A stretch of DNA of 64,000 nt from Candidatus Kuenenia stuttgartensis (GTDB taxonomy: Bacteria > Planctomycetota > Planctomycetia > Isosphaerales > Isosphaeraceae), in the NCBI GenBank assembly GCA_945865635.1, contig CAMBEP010000010.1, positions 55,737 through 119,736 on the forward strand, in the 5' to 3' direction. The position numbers and the translations under genes were made by a program. Every line of letters begins with the position of its first letter. The first letter of the stretch is position 1. The notes under the pieces were generated by a model. That model searched no databases. It worked only from the letters and a program-made list of their open reading frames with translations, and was not told the origin of the DNA. Shown here one piece after another: positions 1-8,907 of the stretch.

Positions 1-155
1 TCAGCCTGACAGTAAGATGCAAAGGATGACTCAAAACCGGCCACCTCTGGACCAAGTATAAAACCACCATGATCAAGCACGACTTGAATGGCTTGATCTA
101 TTTCCGTTTTAATCAAACGGTATTGAGCTTGCAGGTCAACCAGTGGAATGGACAT
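1..155 (-). CDS. DegT/DnrJ/EryC1-family sugar aminotransferase, N-terminal part (cut by window edge)
   Basis: Reading leftward from an ATG at 155-153, the minus strand is open to the edge for about 51 codons. It begins MSIPLVDLQAQY and continues through LDHGGFILGPEVAGFE. The IPLVDLxAQY opening and the G-x-FILGPEVxxFE stretch are the classic N-terminus of PLP-dependent nucleotide-sugar aminotransferases (WecE/WbpE/ArnB type). The catalytic lysine lies outside the window. The start is 13 bp from the stop of the gene at 169 on the same strand, and a Gfo/Idh/MocA oxidoreductase lies two genes upstream. That pairing is typical of 3-amino-sugar synthesis (WbpB/WbpE-like oxidation then transamination). 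No clear Shine-Dalgarno is visible. Family is confident, substrate unknown. Confidence 0.85.
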   Translation of the reverse strand, partial: MSIPLVDLQAQYRLIKTEIDQAIQVVLDHGGFILGPEVAGFESSFASYCQA

Positions 156-168
156 AAAACGAGAATAC

Positions 169-1812
169 TCAGGGGCTGGATGGTTTTTTGAGTGAGTTTA
201 AATCGGGAGTGGTCAGATGACCGGGAAACTGATGGATGCGTCCACCAATGCCCTTCACCTGCAACTGCTTGACATCCGCAGGCAGGCTGCTTTCCCATTC
301 GTATGGCGAATGGCCGTTGAATGCCCCAAGAATCACAATCTTGCCAGCGAGTTCATCCGGTGTCATGGTCAAATATTGCAGAGTCTTGGTGTCTCTGCGA
401 ATCAGTTTTCGGCCTGCTTCGGCAGTAGTTATCGGAATGATCCGATTGGCAAGCTCTGGCATATAATATTGCATGATATTCGCACCTTCAACAAATACCT
501 CGGTTTTTTCCACAAAAGGTGCTATATTGGTGTAGCCTTCGATTGATCCATAATAAACTATTTCAGGTTTGACTTGAAATATCCAGGCGATGGAGATCAC
601 AAACAGGATACAGGCCGGAATTTCAATCATTCGTTTTTGGAATGACGAAATACTTGCGCAACCAAGAATCGAAAGAATGGCAAGTGATGGTGTGATATAG
701 GTAATATTGAGAAGAAATTTCAAGAGCACAATACCGTAGCCAAAGCCAATCACGGTAAATGCGATCCGAATGTTTGAACGCTTGGACTTCAGTGTCAACA
801 AGGTGTTTAAGATGCCGATCATGCCGACAATCAGGATCGGAAAAGTCATGGCCAGATAGCCGTTGTATTTTCCGGATACACTTGCATACTCATCGCCTTT
901 CATGATGGCAAACGCATAAAGCGCAAATATTCGAAGTAACGAAAGACGTATAATCGCTCCCGGATAGGTCAAAGCCAAAACAATGAAGAAACCGATGAGC
1001 ATCCAACATGATTTTTTGATCCAGTCGCCGATTTTAAAAGCAATTCCCAGTTCATCTGAAACAGCCTTTGAAGCCGTATTGAACACGATCGAAAACCCTA
1101 CAGCAATCACTGCCCAGAATGCAACAAAGATACCGGTTTGGAGACCAAGGAAATTGACTCCAATCCAAAAACCTGTTATATTACCATTGCTTCGCGATGG
1201 TGCGGTCATGAAACGACTCAGGGATATACATGCGGGTACCAGTGTAATCGCTATCCATAAATGACAATTAAGCTGAGAGGCAAGATAATGACCACATAAT
1301 ACACCTGCTGCCGATGTCATGATCAGGCCATAATGGGTGCTGTGCTCACCCGCAAGTTTCAGATAACCCCAAAGCATGGTCGCTATCAGCAACGAGCCGC
1401 CGGAGAATTGCACAAATCGCTGGACTTGTTCAAATCGGGGCTGAAGTCGATCCTGTCCGATAAGCATCAGGAAGTATTGCAATAATGGCGGATGCGTATG
1501 GCGAAGTATAAATACGTCGTTGGTTTCAACATAAGATTGATGGACTTGCACCTTGGTATTTCTGAGTTTCGACAGGATCAGTTCCAATAGGGCTGATGGC
1601 GGCAAAGCGGTCTTGTCCATGGCATTGCTTAGAAAACCTTGGCGGGCTGCCTGAATGTAATCGACTTCATCCCACTGTAGGGGCTTGTTAAGGCCGGGCC
1701 TCAGACTGACGAACAATAGGAGCGATGCGATCAGCCAAATCAGCGATAAAATGATGAATGGGCGATTAAACTGCTTGGGTGCAGGATTTTGTATGGAGAG
1801 GTTGACTTGCAT
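169..1812 (-). CDS. GT-C family membrane glycosyltransferase (ArnT/PMT-like)
   Basis: Hydrophobic protein of about 547-553 residues. After a first membrane segment comes a WDEVDYIQ motif (residues 53-60 from the upstream start). An acidic pair in the first extracytoplasmic loop marks polyprenyl-phosphate-sugar-dependent GT-C transferases such as ArnT and protein mannosyltransferases. About ten further membrane segments follow, then a soluble C-terminal domain of about 120 residues. Two starts are possible: ATG at 1830, overlapping the oxidoreductase by 17 bp, or ATG at 1812, one base after that gene's TAA. I prefer 1812, which has GAAGAG upstream. The family as known uses polyprenyl-phosphate sugars at the outer face of the inner membrane; the acceptor here is unknown. 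Likely co-transcribed with its neighbours on both sides. Confidence 0.75.
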   Translation of the reverse strand: MQVNLSIQNPAPKQFNRPFIILSLIWLIASLLLFVSLRPGLNKPLQWDEVDYIQAARQGFLSNAMDKTALPPSALLELILSKLRNTKVQVHQSYVETNDVFILRHTHPPLLQYFLMLIGQDRLQPRFEQVQRFVQFSGGSLLIATMLWGYLKLAGEHSTHYGLIMTSAAGVLCGHYLASQLNCHLWIAITLVPACISLSRFMTAPSRSNGNITGFWIGVNFLGLQTGIFVAFWAVIAVGFSIVFNTASKAVSDELGIAFKIGDWIKKSCWMLIGFFIVLALTYPGAIIRLSLLRIFALYAFAIMKGDEYASVSGKYNGYLAMTFPILIVGMIGILNTLLTLKSKRSNIRIAFTVIGFGYGIVLLKFLLNITYITPSLAILSILGCASISSFQKRMIEIPACILFVISIAWIFQVKPEIVYYGSIEGYTNIAPFVEKTEVFVEGANIMQYYMPELANRIIPITTAEAGRKLIRRDTKTLQYLTMTPDELAGKIVILGAFNGHSPYEWESSLPADVKQLQVKGIGGRIHQFPGHLTTPDLNSLKKPSSP

Positions 1813-1813
1813 T

Positions 1814-2857
1814 TTACTCTTCACTGACAAGGGTAAGCACGGATTGGGATTTCATGGATCGCTCGGCGGCGGCCAGACCTTGTATGACATCGACAGCAAT
1901 ATCGGCAGAATTGATTGGCTTGGTACTGGTCTGAATGCAATCAATAAAGTGGTTGATCTGGTTTGCAACTGGTTCGCCGCCTGGTATATGAGGAATGACG
2001 ACATCCCCCTGGCGGATATTCATCCGAAATGTTCCATAGGAATCTACATATTCAGGCTGATTTTGAATATCAACACTTTTTAGAAATATGCGGATCGGAG
2101 CATCGACATTCATATCATCAAAAATGACCATTTTCTTTTGACCGACTACTGTGATCTGGCGGACTTTACTGGGATTCAGCCAACTTGAGTGCACACAGGC
2201 GAGAACATTTTCCGGATAGGTATAATTGGCAATGACAACATCTTCAATCTGCGGATTTAAAAAGGCCTGCCCACGTGCCGTCACCGAGATGGGCGTCGTG
2301 CCAAGCCAGAAATTGATGATCGAAAGGTCGTGGCTTGCAAGATCCCACAAGGCATTGCAATCTGTGCGGAATGGGCCAAGGTTGGTTCGGGTCGAGAAAA
2401 TGTAGTTGATTGGGCCAAGCTCGCCGGTCTCGATCAGGCTACGTACAAATTGAACACCTTTATTGAACAGAAACACATGCCCCACAGCCAGTATTCTATT
2501 CTCATTTTGAGCCAGTTGAGCCAGTTCCCGGGCTTCATTCACCCGAAGCGCGAGTGGCTTTTCAACGAGTACGTGTTTGCCGGCCAGAAGAGCGGCCTTG
2601 ACCAGAGAATAGTGAGTGCTTGTCGGTGTTGCAATTACAACGGCATTTGCCAACGGATCCTGAATTGTTGCCAGTGGATCGGTCGACGTCTGCTGAATCG
2701 ATGGTATATTGCGACATACAAGGTCGAGCCTCGACGCATCAAGGTCGCACACCACCCCGACTCGGGCCGATGGGTGCAAAGCGATCGCCCTGACAAGATT
2801 TGGCCCCCAATGGCCAAGACCAATGCAATTGATTGTAAGTGGAGGGTCGGGATTCAT
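1814..2857 (-). CDS. Gfo/Idh/MocA-family NAD(P)-dependent sugar oxidoreductase
   Basis: 347 residues, the usual family length. The Rossmann motif GLGHWG is at residues 13-18 and the family motif EKP at 99-101 (VLVEKPLAL); the EKP lysine is a conserved catalytic residue. The C-terminal half is the typical alpha/beta oxidoreductase domain. Two genes downstream is a DegT-type aminotransferase, so a WbpB-like role is plausible: oxidising C3 of a UDP-sugar acid before amination. That role is inferred from context; the sequence alone fixes only the family. It lies 51 bp from the GT2 gene upstream. Confidence 0.85.
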   Translation of the reverse strand: MNPDPPLTINCIGLGHWGPNLVRAIALHPSARVGVVCDLDASRLDLVCRNIPSIQQTSTDPLATIQDPLANAVVIATPTSTHYSLVKAALLAGKHVLVEKPLALRVNEARELAQLAQNENRILAVGHVFLFNKGVQFVRSLIETGELGPINYIFSTRTNLGPFRTDCNALWDLASHDLSIINFWLGTTPISVTARGQAFLNPQIEDVVIANYTYPENVLACVHSSWLNPSKVRQITVVGQKKMVIFDDMNVDAPIRIFLKSVDIQNQPEYVDSYGTFRMNIRQGDVVIPHIPGGEPVANQINHFIDCIQTSTKPINSADIAVDVIQGLAAAERSMKSQSVLTLVSEE

Positions 2858-2908
2858 ACTGAAAACTTGATTTCTGGATTATATTTCATGGATCAATACA
2901 GGCCTGTT

Positions 2909-3682
2909 TTATTTCCTCAACCCAAGACCAAGAAGAAAGATCGGTCTGAGAATGCTCCACCAGCCTGTAATTGGTTTCATTTTCGTGATACCCAACGCCC
3001 TGGCTGGATATATTTTTGTGCACGCCACTTCACCATGCTTATAACCCAGACGGATGACTTTGAAACGGATATAGACTTCCATTTCATATTGGTCAAGCCA
3101 GGACTGTTGAATATCTATGGCTGGGTCGTCAAACACACCAAGATGGATGGCTCGAAAGCCGTTTGTGGTGTCCGTCAGTCGTTTACGGGCCGAAAGACTG
3201 AACAACAGAGGGTGAACAAACTGGGTCGTCATCCGCCGGTAGACCGGCATATTACCATAACTCCCGCCTGGAAGGTAGCGCGATCCCTGAACCAGAATCA
3301 GGCCATGATGACGGACTGGATCAAGAATTCGAGGAATTTCGTCTGGCCGGTCTTTGTCGTTTCCTGCCATAAACATGATGATTTCGTAGCCCCAGGATCG
3401 GGCCAGTTCGATTGCCTTGCGGATTGCGGCCCCCACTCCGATGCATGCCCCAAGCCGGTGAACCAGAAAATTGGCTGGATCAATCTGTTCGATCGAGCCA
3501 TCGGTCGAGCCGTCGTCGACCACGAGTACATCATAATCGCGATCCGCCCTGGCGGGAAAGCGCGCCAAAGTGCTTGCGAGTTTAACGTTTTCGTTATACG
3601 CACAAATCACCATCAATGCCTTGGCATCTGGCTTCATGGGAAGCGTTTTGGAGCCGCCTTGAACTGCGATCGGAGAGGGCAT
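2909..3682 (-). CDS. Family 2 glycosyltransferase (GT-A, DPM1-like)
   Basis: 257 residues. VICAYNENVKLAS (about 25-37) and VLVVDDGSTDGS (52-63) are the nucleotide-binding start and first acidic motif of GT2 enzymes. The protein resembles soluble polyprenol-phosphate-sugar synthases more than processive synthases, having no obvious membrane segments. It is the first gene of the leftward unit with the oxidoreductase, GT-C and aminotransferase. If it makes a polyprenyl-phosphate sugar it could supply the GT-C enzyme two genes on; that is inference. The start could be ATG 3682 or internal ATG 3637; neither has a strong ribosome binding site. Confidence 0.8.
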   Translation of the reverse strand: MPSPIAVQGGSKTLPMKPDAKALMVICAYNENVKLASTLARFPARADRDYDVLVVDDGSTDGSIEQIDPANFLVHRLGACIGVGAAIRKAIELARSWGYEIIMFMAGNDKDRPDEIPRILDPVRHHGLILVQGSRYLPGGSYGNMPVYRRMTTQFVHPLLFSLSARKRLTDTTNGFRAIHLGVFDDPAIDIQQSWLDQYEMEVYIRFKVIRLGYKHGEVACTKIYPARALGITKMKPITGWWSILRPIFLLGLGLRK

Positions 3683-3975
3683 GGTGATTCAGGTTTGAAG
3701 AGACATCTCAAGTGCTAAGCATCCGCTACGGAACCTGATCCATGGTATCAGATTTTCACCGATTGTGAATTCTCAATTCCAGGCTATTTCAGGTTTGCCT
3801 GAACTGGTCAGAGTTTTTGTGTCATATTGACTGTACGGCTTGTCATCAATCCGTATTTTCAAAATGAGGGCTTTTGATTAGGGTCAACATTCGATATTAT
3901 AAACGGCATCTGAAGCTGAAGTATAGGGCAACTGGCAGGTGTGTCTCTTTTCAATGAAACTGTGGGTGTAATTGC

Positions 3976-4272
3976 ATGTTGGAGCTTATCGTCAAATCGG
4001 TGCAGGATATTTTGAATCTCACTGACAAAAAACTGGCTGAAGGTATAACCGCAGACACGCCCCTTGTGGGGGCTGGCAGAGTGGTGGATTCGATCGGCTT
4101 GGTGACTCTGATCGTAGACGTCGAAAATCGTGTCGCGGAACATACCAACCGCCCCATAAGCCTGATGGACGACCGTGCGATGAGCCAGACACGAAGCCCG
4201 TTTCGCACAGTCGGAACGCTTGCGGAATATGTCCAGGAATTGATCCATGCCGACTTGAAAGAGCGGTCATGA
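3976..4272 (+). CDS. Acyl carrier protein
   Basis: 98 residues, with VVDSIGLVTLIVDVENR around Ser39. The D-S-I/L context is the phosphopantetheine attachment site of acyl carrier proteins, and the helical pattern around it fits. The start ATG at 3976 follows the divergent intergenic stretch from 3683. The stop overlaps the next gene by 4 bp (ATGA), so it is translationally coupled to an SDR reductase and then an AMP-ligase. Such a trio would load, reduce and carry an acyl or amino-acyl group. In a polysaccharide locus it most likely provides an unusual acyl substituent for a sugar; this role is inferred. Confidence 0.85.
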   Translation: MLELIVKSVQDILNLTDKKLAEGITADTPLVGAGRVVDSIGLVTLIVDVENRVAEHTNRPISLMDDRAMSQTRSPFRTVGTLAEYVQELIHADLKERS

Positions 4273-4982
4273 ACTCTCCGCCAAATCAACAGCGTGTCAT
4301 GCTTGTCACAGGTTCTCGCAAGGGTATTGGCGCGTATCTTTCGCAGTATTATGCTGATCGCGGCTGGCACGTGGCAGGGTGCAGCCGGTCGCCCGCCGAA
4401 TGGGGCCATCCGGATTACAACCATTATCAACTGGATGTGGGCGACGAAACCGCCGTTGTGGCTATGTTTGCTGATATCAGAAAGCGATATGGACGACTCG
4501 ATGCCGCCATCAATAATGCGGGAATCGCGACCATGAATCATGTGATGCTCACCCCAGGAGCAACAGCCGAACGGATTTTCCGAACAAACACTCTCGGAAC
4601 ATTTCTGATTGCTCGCGAAGCCGCAAAACTGATGGTGCCTAGACAAACTGGCAGGATCGTAAATTTCTCGACGGTTGCGCATCCATTAAATCTCGAAGGT
4701 GAAGCGACTTATGCAGCCAGTAAAGCCGCAGTCGAAAGCCTGACACGGATTATGGCACGCGAGTTTTCGCCCTGGAATATTACCGTCAATGCCATTGGGC
4801 CCACACCTATTGATACAGACCTCATCCGCGGTGTACCTGCCGATAAAATGGCCCGTCTGATTGAAAGACTGCCGAATAAACGTTTGGGGACCTTTGAAGA
4901 AGTGTCGCATGTGACCAATTTTTTTCTGGCTCCTGAAAGCAATTGCATCACTGGCCAGATCCTTTATCTAGGCGGTGTTTAA
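4269..4982 (+). CDS. Short-chain dehydrogenase/reductase (FabG-like)
   Basis: 237 residues. Cofactor motif TGSRKGIG at 14-21, NNAG at 82-85, catalytic Ser134, and YAASK with Tyr148 and Lys152: a complete classical SDR active site. The C-terminus (ITGQILYLGGV) is the FabG-type ending. It overlaps the acyl carrier protein by 4 bp and is 12 bp from the AMP-ligase, so reduction of a carrier-bound beta-keto acyl group is the obvious reading. A free sugar or small ketone substrate cannot be excluded. Confidence 0.85.
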   Translation: MNSPPNQQRVMLVTGSRKGIGAYLSQYYADRGWHVAGCSRSPAEWGHPDYNHYQLDVGDETAVVAMFADIRKRYGRLDAAINNAGIATMNHVMLTPGATAERIFRTNTLGTFLIAREAAKLMVPRQTGRIVNFSTVAHPLNLEGEATYAASKAAVESLTRIMAREFSPWNITVNAIGPTPIDTDLIRGVPADKMARLIERLPNKRLGTFEEVSHVTNFFLAPESNCITGQILYLGGV

Positions 4983-4994
4983 AAGGCTCAGGAA

Positions 4995-6362
4995 ATGAAA
5001 ACCAACGACCTTATAGAGCGGCTGGAATCATTCGGAGATACCATTGCAATCATCCAGCAGGATGTTGTCGTAACATATCAACAGCTTGTCTTGAATATCC
5101 ATAAATACACAGATCTACTTGTTCGTAATGGTGTTGTGTCGGGCGATGTAATGGCACTTGAGGGCGACTTCAGCCCGACTTCAATTGCATTGTTATTGGC
5201 GATTTGGAACTGCAATGCCGTGGCGATGCCTCTCACCGTGGCATCGCATGACAGGCGTGAGCGTTGTATCAGGATTGCAGGTTGCCGGTGGCGATGTCAT
5301 GGCTTGAATGATCCGCCCAGAATAGATCGATTATATTCAGGGGAAACCGATGAACAGGAATTAATCCAGAAATTAAAGCATAGGAATCATCCAGGACTGA
5401 TATTATTTACTTCAGGCACAACTGCGGAACCCAAAGCCGTTTTGCATGATTCCACTCTCTTTCTCAGAAAATTCCGCCCATCTCGACCAGCAATGATCAC
5501 TTTGGCATTTTTAATGTTTGACCACATGGGAGGGCTTGATACTCTGTTTTATACCTTGGGGAACGGTGGCAGGCTCATCATTTTGAATGGCGTGAAACGA
5601 AGCCCGGAAGAGGTTGCAATTGCAATTGAACATCACAGGATCGAACTCTTGCCGACATCGCCTACATTTTTGAATTTTTTGATCATGTCTGAAGTGTATA
5701 AGAATTACGACCTCTCCTCATTAAAACGGATCAGTTACGGGTCGGAGCCGATGCCGGAATCGACCTTAAAACGACTGACTCAGATTTTTCCAGAAGTAAA
5801 TCTGGCGCAGAGTTACGGCACAAGCGAGTTGGGCGTACCTCGTGTGAAGAGCATGAGCAGCGAATCGACATGGATCCGGATTGGTGGAGAAGGCTTTGAG
5901 ACCAAGGTTGTGGCTGGTCAGCTCAAGGTCCGTTCCAGCACGGCGATGATGGGTTATTTAAATGCAATCAGCCCATTTGATGATGATGGCTGGTATGCAA
6001 CTGGCGACATGGTGGAAACTGACCCCACTGGCGAATATTATCGCATATTGGGACGGGCCTCGGACCTGATCAATGTGGGCGGGGAAAAAGTGGCTCCTGC
6101 CGAGGTGGAAAGTGTCTTGCTGGGGGCAGACAACATAGCAGATGTTATGGTTACGGCTTTGCCCAACCCGATTCTTGGTCAAATGATCGTAGCGCGAGTG
6201 GTATTATTGTGTCCAGAACCAGTGGTTGAGTTATCGCATCGTTTGCGATCGTTTTGTCAGGGCAAGCTTGCTGCCTACCAGACACCTTTGAAGTTTGAGG
6301 TTGTGGAACGGCTTGAACAGACTTCCAGCGGCAAGAAATGGCGGAATAAGTCGAGGGAATAG
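4995..6362 (+). CDS. AMP-dependent acyl/amino-acyl ligase (ANL superfamily)
   Basis: 455 residues, short for acyl-CoA synthetases (usually 500-550) but near the length of stand-alone adenylating enzymes. Motifs in order: FTSGTTAEPK (138-147, ATP-binding loop), YGTSE (274-278), ATGD (335-338), GRASDLINVGGEKVAPAE (353-370, hinge and A8 core), and SSGKKWR near the end with the catalytic lysine. All core motifs are intact. It is third in the unit after the acyl carrier protein and SDR and probably activates an acid and loads it on that carrier. The acid cannot be read by eye. It lies 202 bp upstream of a GT4 gene. Confidence 0.85.
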   Translation: MKTNDLIERLESFGDTIAIIQQDVVVTYQQLVLNIHKYTDLLVRNGVVSGDVMALEGDFSPTSIALLLAIWNCNAVAMPLTVASHDRRERCIRIAGCRWRCHGLNDPPRIDRLYSGETDEQELIQKLKHRNHPGLILFTSGTTAEPKAVLHDSTLFLRKFRPSRPAMITLAFLMFDHMGGLDTLFYTLGNGGRLIILNGVKRSPEEVAIAIEHHRIELLPTSPTFLNFLIMSEVYKNYDLSSLKRISYGSEPMPESTLKRLTQIFPEVNLAQSYGTSELGVPRVKSMSSESTWIRIGGEGFETKVVAGQLKVRSSTAMMGYLNAISPFDDDGWYATGDMVETDPTGEYYRILGRASDLINVGGEKVAPAEVESVLLGADNIADVMVTALPNPILGQMIVARVVLLCPEPVVELSHRLRSFCQGKLAAYQTPLKFEVVERLEQTSSGKKWRNKSRE

Positions 6363-6564
6363 TGGCCTGGATCCTGGTTTGTATTTTGGTCATCAGTGCC
6401 ATTTGTTAAACAAGTCTGTTTGACACTCAGGGCTTTGCGAATCCCTCCAGTAAAACGGCTCTTGTGCAAGAGATGAAGAATAGCTAAAATGTAATTTCTG
6501 GTAACCAACATGTGAAACCCTTTCCAGGTCGCACTTTTTCCAAATCCTCTAAAAAAGACCGGCG

Positions 6565-7755
6565 ATGAAAAGTATTAAAAATACAACCAGAAAGATTCTT
6601 GTAGTGGCCCCATATCCTGAAGGGGTTGCACCTGCTCAGCGTCTCAAATACGAGCAATATTTTGAATATCTTCGCTCCAATGGCTATGAAATCACTGTGA
6701 CCTCGTTTGTTTCGGATCGGCTCTGGGCAATTCTGTACAAGCCTGGTCGATTTCCTGAAAAAATCTTCTGGACTCTTTTCGGGTTCTTCAAACGTTTTCT
6801 CTGGTGTGCACGTGTCCCGTTGTATGACGGCATTTTCATTTTTCACTCCGTATCGCTGTTGGGTCCAGCCCTTTTTGAACGCATTTACGCTCGCTTGAAC
6901 CCGCGTATGATCTATGACATTGACGACATGATCCACCTGGCCCACTCCAGCCAGGCCAACTCGTTCACCAAGTGGCTAAAGAGTTCTTCACGTGTTACTT
7001 ACCTCCTAAGAAAAGCCCGTCATATTATTACTTGCACACCTGCGCTGGACAATTTCGCACGCCAGTTCAACCAGAACACCACCGATATCTCCTCGACGAT
7101 CAACACAGATACCTATCAGCCTGTCAACACCTATACAACCGATGCCGGAGCCCCGATTACCCTTGGCTGGAGCGGTAGCCACAGCACTGAAAAATACCTC
7201 AGTCTATTGGGCGATGTGCTTCGTGAAGTTGCTCGCCAGCGTAATATTCGACTGCTCGTCATCGGCAGCGGCCACTTCACCATGCCTGGGGTGCCTGTTG
7301 AGAGCATTGCATGGAACCGCGACACCGAGGTGGTCGACCTCCAACGGATCGACATTGGCCTCTATCCACTGCCTGACGACCCCTGGGTTTATGGAAAAAG
7401 TGGGCTTAAGGCATTACAATACATGGCGTTAGGCATACCCACAATAGCCACCGGTATCGGTACGAACTTCCGCGTTATCGATCACGACAAATGTGGACTT
7501 TTGGTGAAATCCGACCAAGAGTGGGTAGACGCTTTACTGCTCCTGATCGATCACCCGGAAAAACGTCGGTCATTGGGAACAGCGGGCCGTGAACGAATTG
7601 AAAAGTATTATTCGATCAAGGCGAACCAAGAGGTCTATCTTGCCATTTTCGACAAAGTTTATGGTGCCCCAGACGGCTGGCCACGCCGTTCCGGGCTTTC
7701 CATACATACTCGCCTGGAAGCTGAAACCTCGACCTCGTTTACGGTGCCAATCTAA
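6565..7755 (+). CDS. GT4-like glycosyltransferase (GT-B fold)
   Basis: 396 residues. The N-terminal Rossmann-like half starts ILVVAPYPEGVAPAQRLKYEQY. The C-terminal half holds ITLGWSGSHS, a YGKSGLKALQYMALGIPTIAT stretch (split here only by position) and DKCGLLV, which match the donor-binding region of GT4 transferases. Unlike the two GGAERQ-type GT4s in this window it has no GGAER motif and belongs to another subgroup. It is on the same strand as the carrier/ligase cassette, 202 bp downstream, so may share its transcript. Donor and acceptor unknown. Confidence 0.75.
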   Translation: MKSIKNTTRKILVVAPYPEGVAPAQRLKYEQYFEYLRSNGYEITVTSFVSDRLWAILYKPGRFPEKIFWTLFGFFKRFLWCARVPLYDGIFIFHSVSLLGPALFERIYARLNPRMIYDIDDMIHLAHSSQANSFTKWLKSSSRVTYLLRKARHIITCTPALDNFARQFNQNTTDISSTINTDTYQPVNTYTTDAGAPITLGWSGSHSTEKYLSLLGDVLREVARQRNIRLLVIGSGHFTMPGVPVESIAWNRDTEVVDLQRIDIGLYPLPDDPWVYGKSGLKALQYMALGIPTIATGIGTNFRVIDHDKCGLLVKSDQEWVDALLLLIDHPEKRRSLGTAGRERIEKYYSIKANQEVYLAIFDKVYGAPDGWPRRSGLSIHTRLEAETSTSFTVPI

Positions 7756-7999
7756 ATCTGTAAGTCTGCATCACTTGGGCAGTTTAGAGGACTTGGGATA
7801 GTGTACTCGTCGCTTTTTGTTCTAAACTTGAGTATTTTTTGAAATAGAGGCTTGACCTTCCCTGATTCCCCGAAATAATCCGGTTACGGAATCAGCCGAA
7901 AAGCTGATAACAATGTGAAAAACTGCCGGCAGGACGAGGTTCCATCCGGCGATTTTGAATTTATCTCATGGATGAGAGTCTGGAAGGGAGTTGTCAACG

Positions 8000-8578
8000 G
8001 TGTTTCAAAATACCCCAACGGCTGTTTCTGTGTATGCCAGGCAGGCCAGACAGACTCGGAATGGCACTTTAATTGCTGCCTTGGATGAGCTTTACATACG
8101 AACACTGGAAGCTTACGCCCATGCTCGATTCTTCCCTGACAGGCCTAAGATCAGTGGTATTGACGGCAGAGTTTATCATTTCCGTAATGATTGGAAAGTG
8201 GATCTTGATGAACGTTTGGAGTTGGAGTCTATCCCAAGCCACCGCAACGTACAAAAGCATTTTGCCCGTGATGCCGCACGCTTGATTTTTGATCATTGCG
8301 GCCTATCGGTGCGTGAATTGATGGACTACAGCCCTTATTTCAATCGGATTCTCCAATTCTATGGAGTGATGGATTCGGCAGGTGTGAATCTGGCTTATGT
8401 GAACTTCTGGGGCCAGACTGTCGGTTTGTTGAGTGTGGATTGCAATAAACTGGTGGATTGTGTTTACGCTTCGAATGCAAACACTCCGGCGCAGCAAAAG
8501 CTACTGGCGGATAAAGCTGAGGATGACTCGGAAAGAGCAAAGCGAAATCGCAAGGATAAAGGTAATCCAAGAGGCTGA
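8000..8578 (+). CDS. Hypothetical protein, family not recognised
   Basis: About 192 residues, soluble, no signal peptide or membrane segment. The best start is GTG at 8000, with GGAAGGGAG at 7982-7990 about 9 bases upstream; an in-frame TTG at 7991 would sit directly on that site. The middle is rich in aromatics and acidic residues (HFRNDWKVDLDERLELE, GVMDSAGVNLAYVNFWGQTV). The last 30 residues are charged and lysine/arginine-rich (AEDDSERAKRNRKDKG). It is separated by 244 bp from the GT4 upstream and is convergent with the PEP-CTERM gene downstream. The good ribosome binding site and uninterrupted frame support a real gene. I can propose no function. Confidence 0.6.
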   Translation: MFQNTPTAVSVYARQARQTRNGTLIAALDELYIRTLEAYAHARFFPDRPKISGIDGRVYHFRNDWKVDLDERLELESIPSHRNVQKHFARDAARLIFDHCGLSVRELMDYSPYFNRILQFYGVMDSAGVNLAYVNFWGQTVGLLSVDCNKLVDCVYASNANTPAQQKLLADKAEDDSERAKRNRKDKGNPRG

Positions 8579-8907
8579 AAGCTTGGGTCGGGCTGATTCT
8601 TTACGGATCATCTTGATTGCAAATAGGTTGCGTTAGAATACGAACGGCTTCTGTCAGGCCGTTTCAGGACTTGGAAGACGTTGGGAGCAAGATGAGCGGA
8701 CTTGGTTCCGCCAGATAATCATGATCTTCGATGATGCTCCCGTTCCAATCCAGAAAGATGGCGGATCTGGGCATAATATTGGCGACAGTTTCGGTTGTTT
8801 TTGAACGATTTGAAACTCGTGAATAACCTATCAAAAAAAACCAATTCGTACGATTCGTTAAGGCGAATCCTACGAATTGGGTTGAAATTGGGTTAATTTT
8901 GATCGTT
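8579..8907. other. Gap between convergent genes
   Basis: About 330 bases with no credible gene. It contains a weak hairpin (AACGGC at 8643-8648 with GCCGTT at 8658-8663) just after the plus-strand hypothetical gene, and the strong terminator of the minus-strand PEP-CTERM gene at 8833-8880. Nothing else stands out. Confidence 0.6.
8833..8880 (-). terminator. Intrinsic terminator of PEP-CTERM gene at 8908
   Basis: Long inverted repeat: CCAATTCGTA-C-GATTCG at 8841-8857 pairs with CGAATC-C-TACGAATTGG at 8863-8880, about 16 base pairs with one mismatch and a short loop. Read on the minus strand it is followed by an 8-base T run (A run at 8833-8840 on the plus strand), 28 bases beyond the stop of the gene. 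Confidence 0.85.

Noticed and set aside
2330..3718. 462-codon open frame on the plus strand
   Set aside because: It lies opposite the oxidoreductase and GT2 genes, whose protein motifs are unmistakable on the minus strand; its own translation has no recognisable domain.
3951..4682. 243-codon frame on the minus strand
   Set aside because: Opposite the acyl carrier protein and SDR genes, which have complete active-site motifs.
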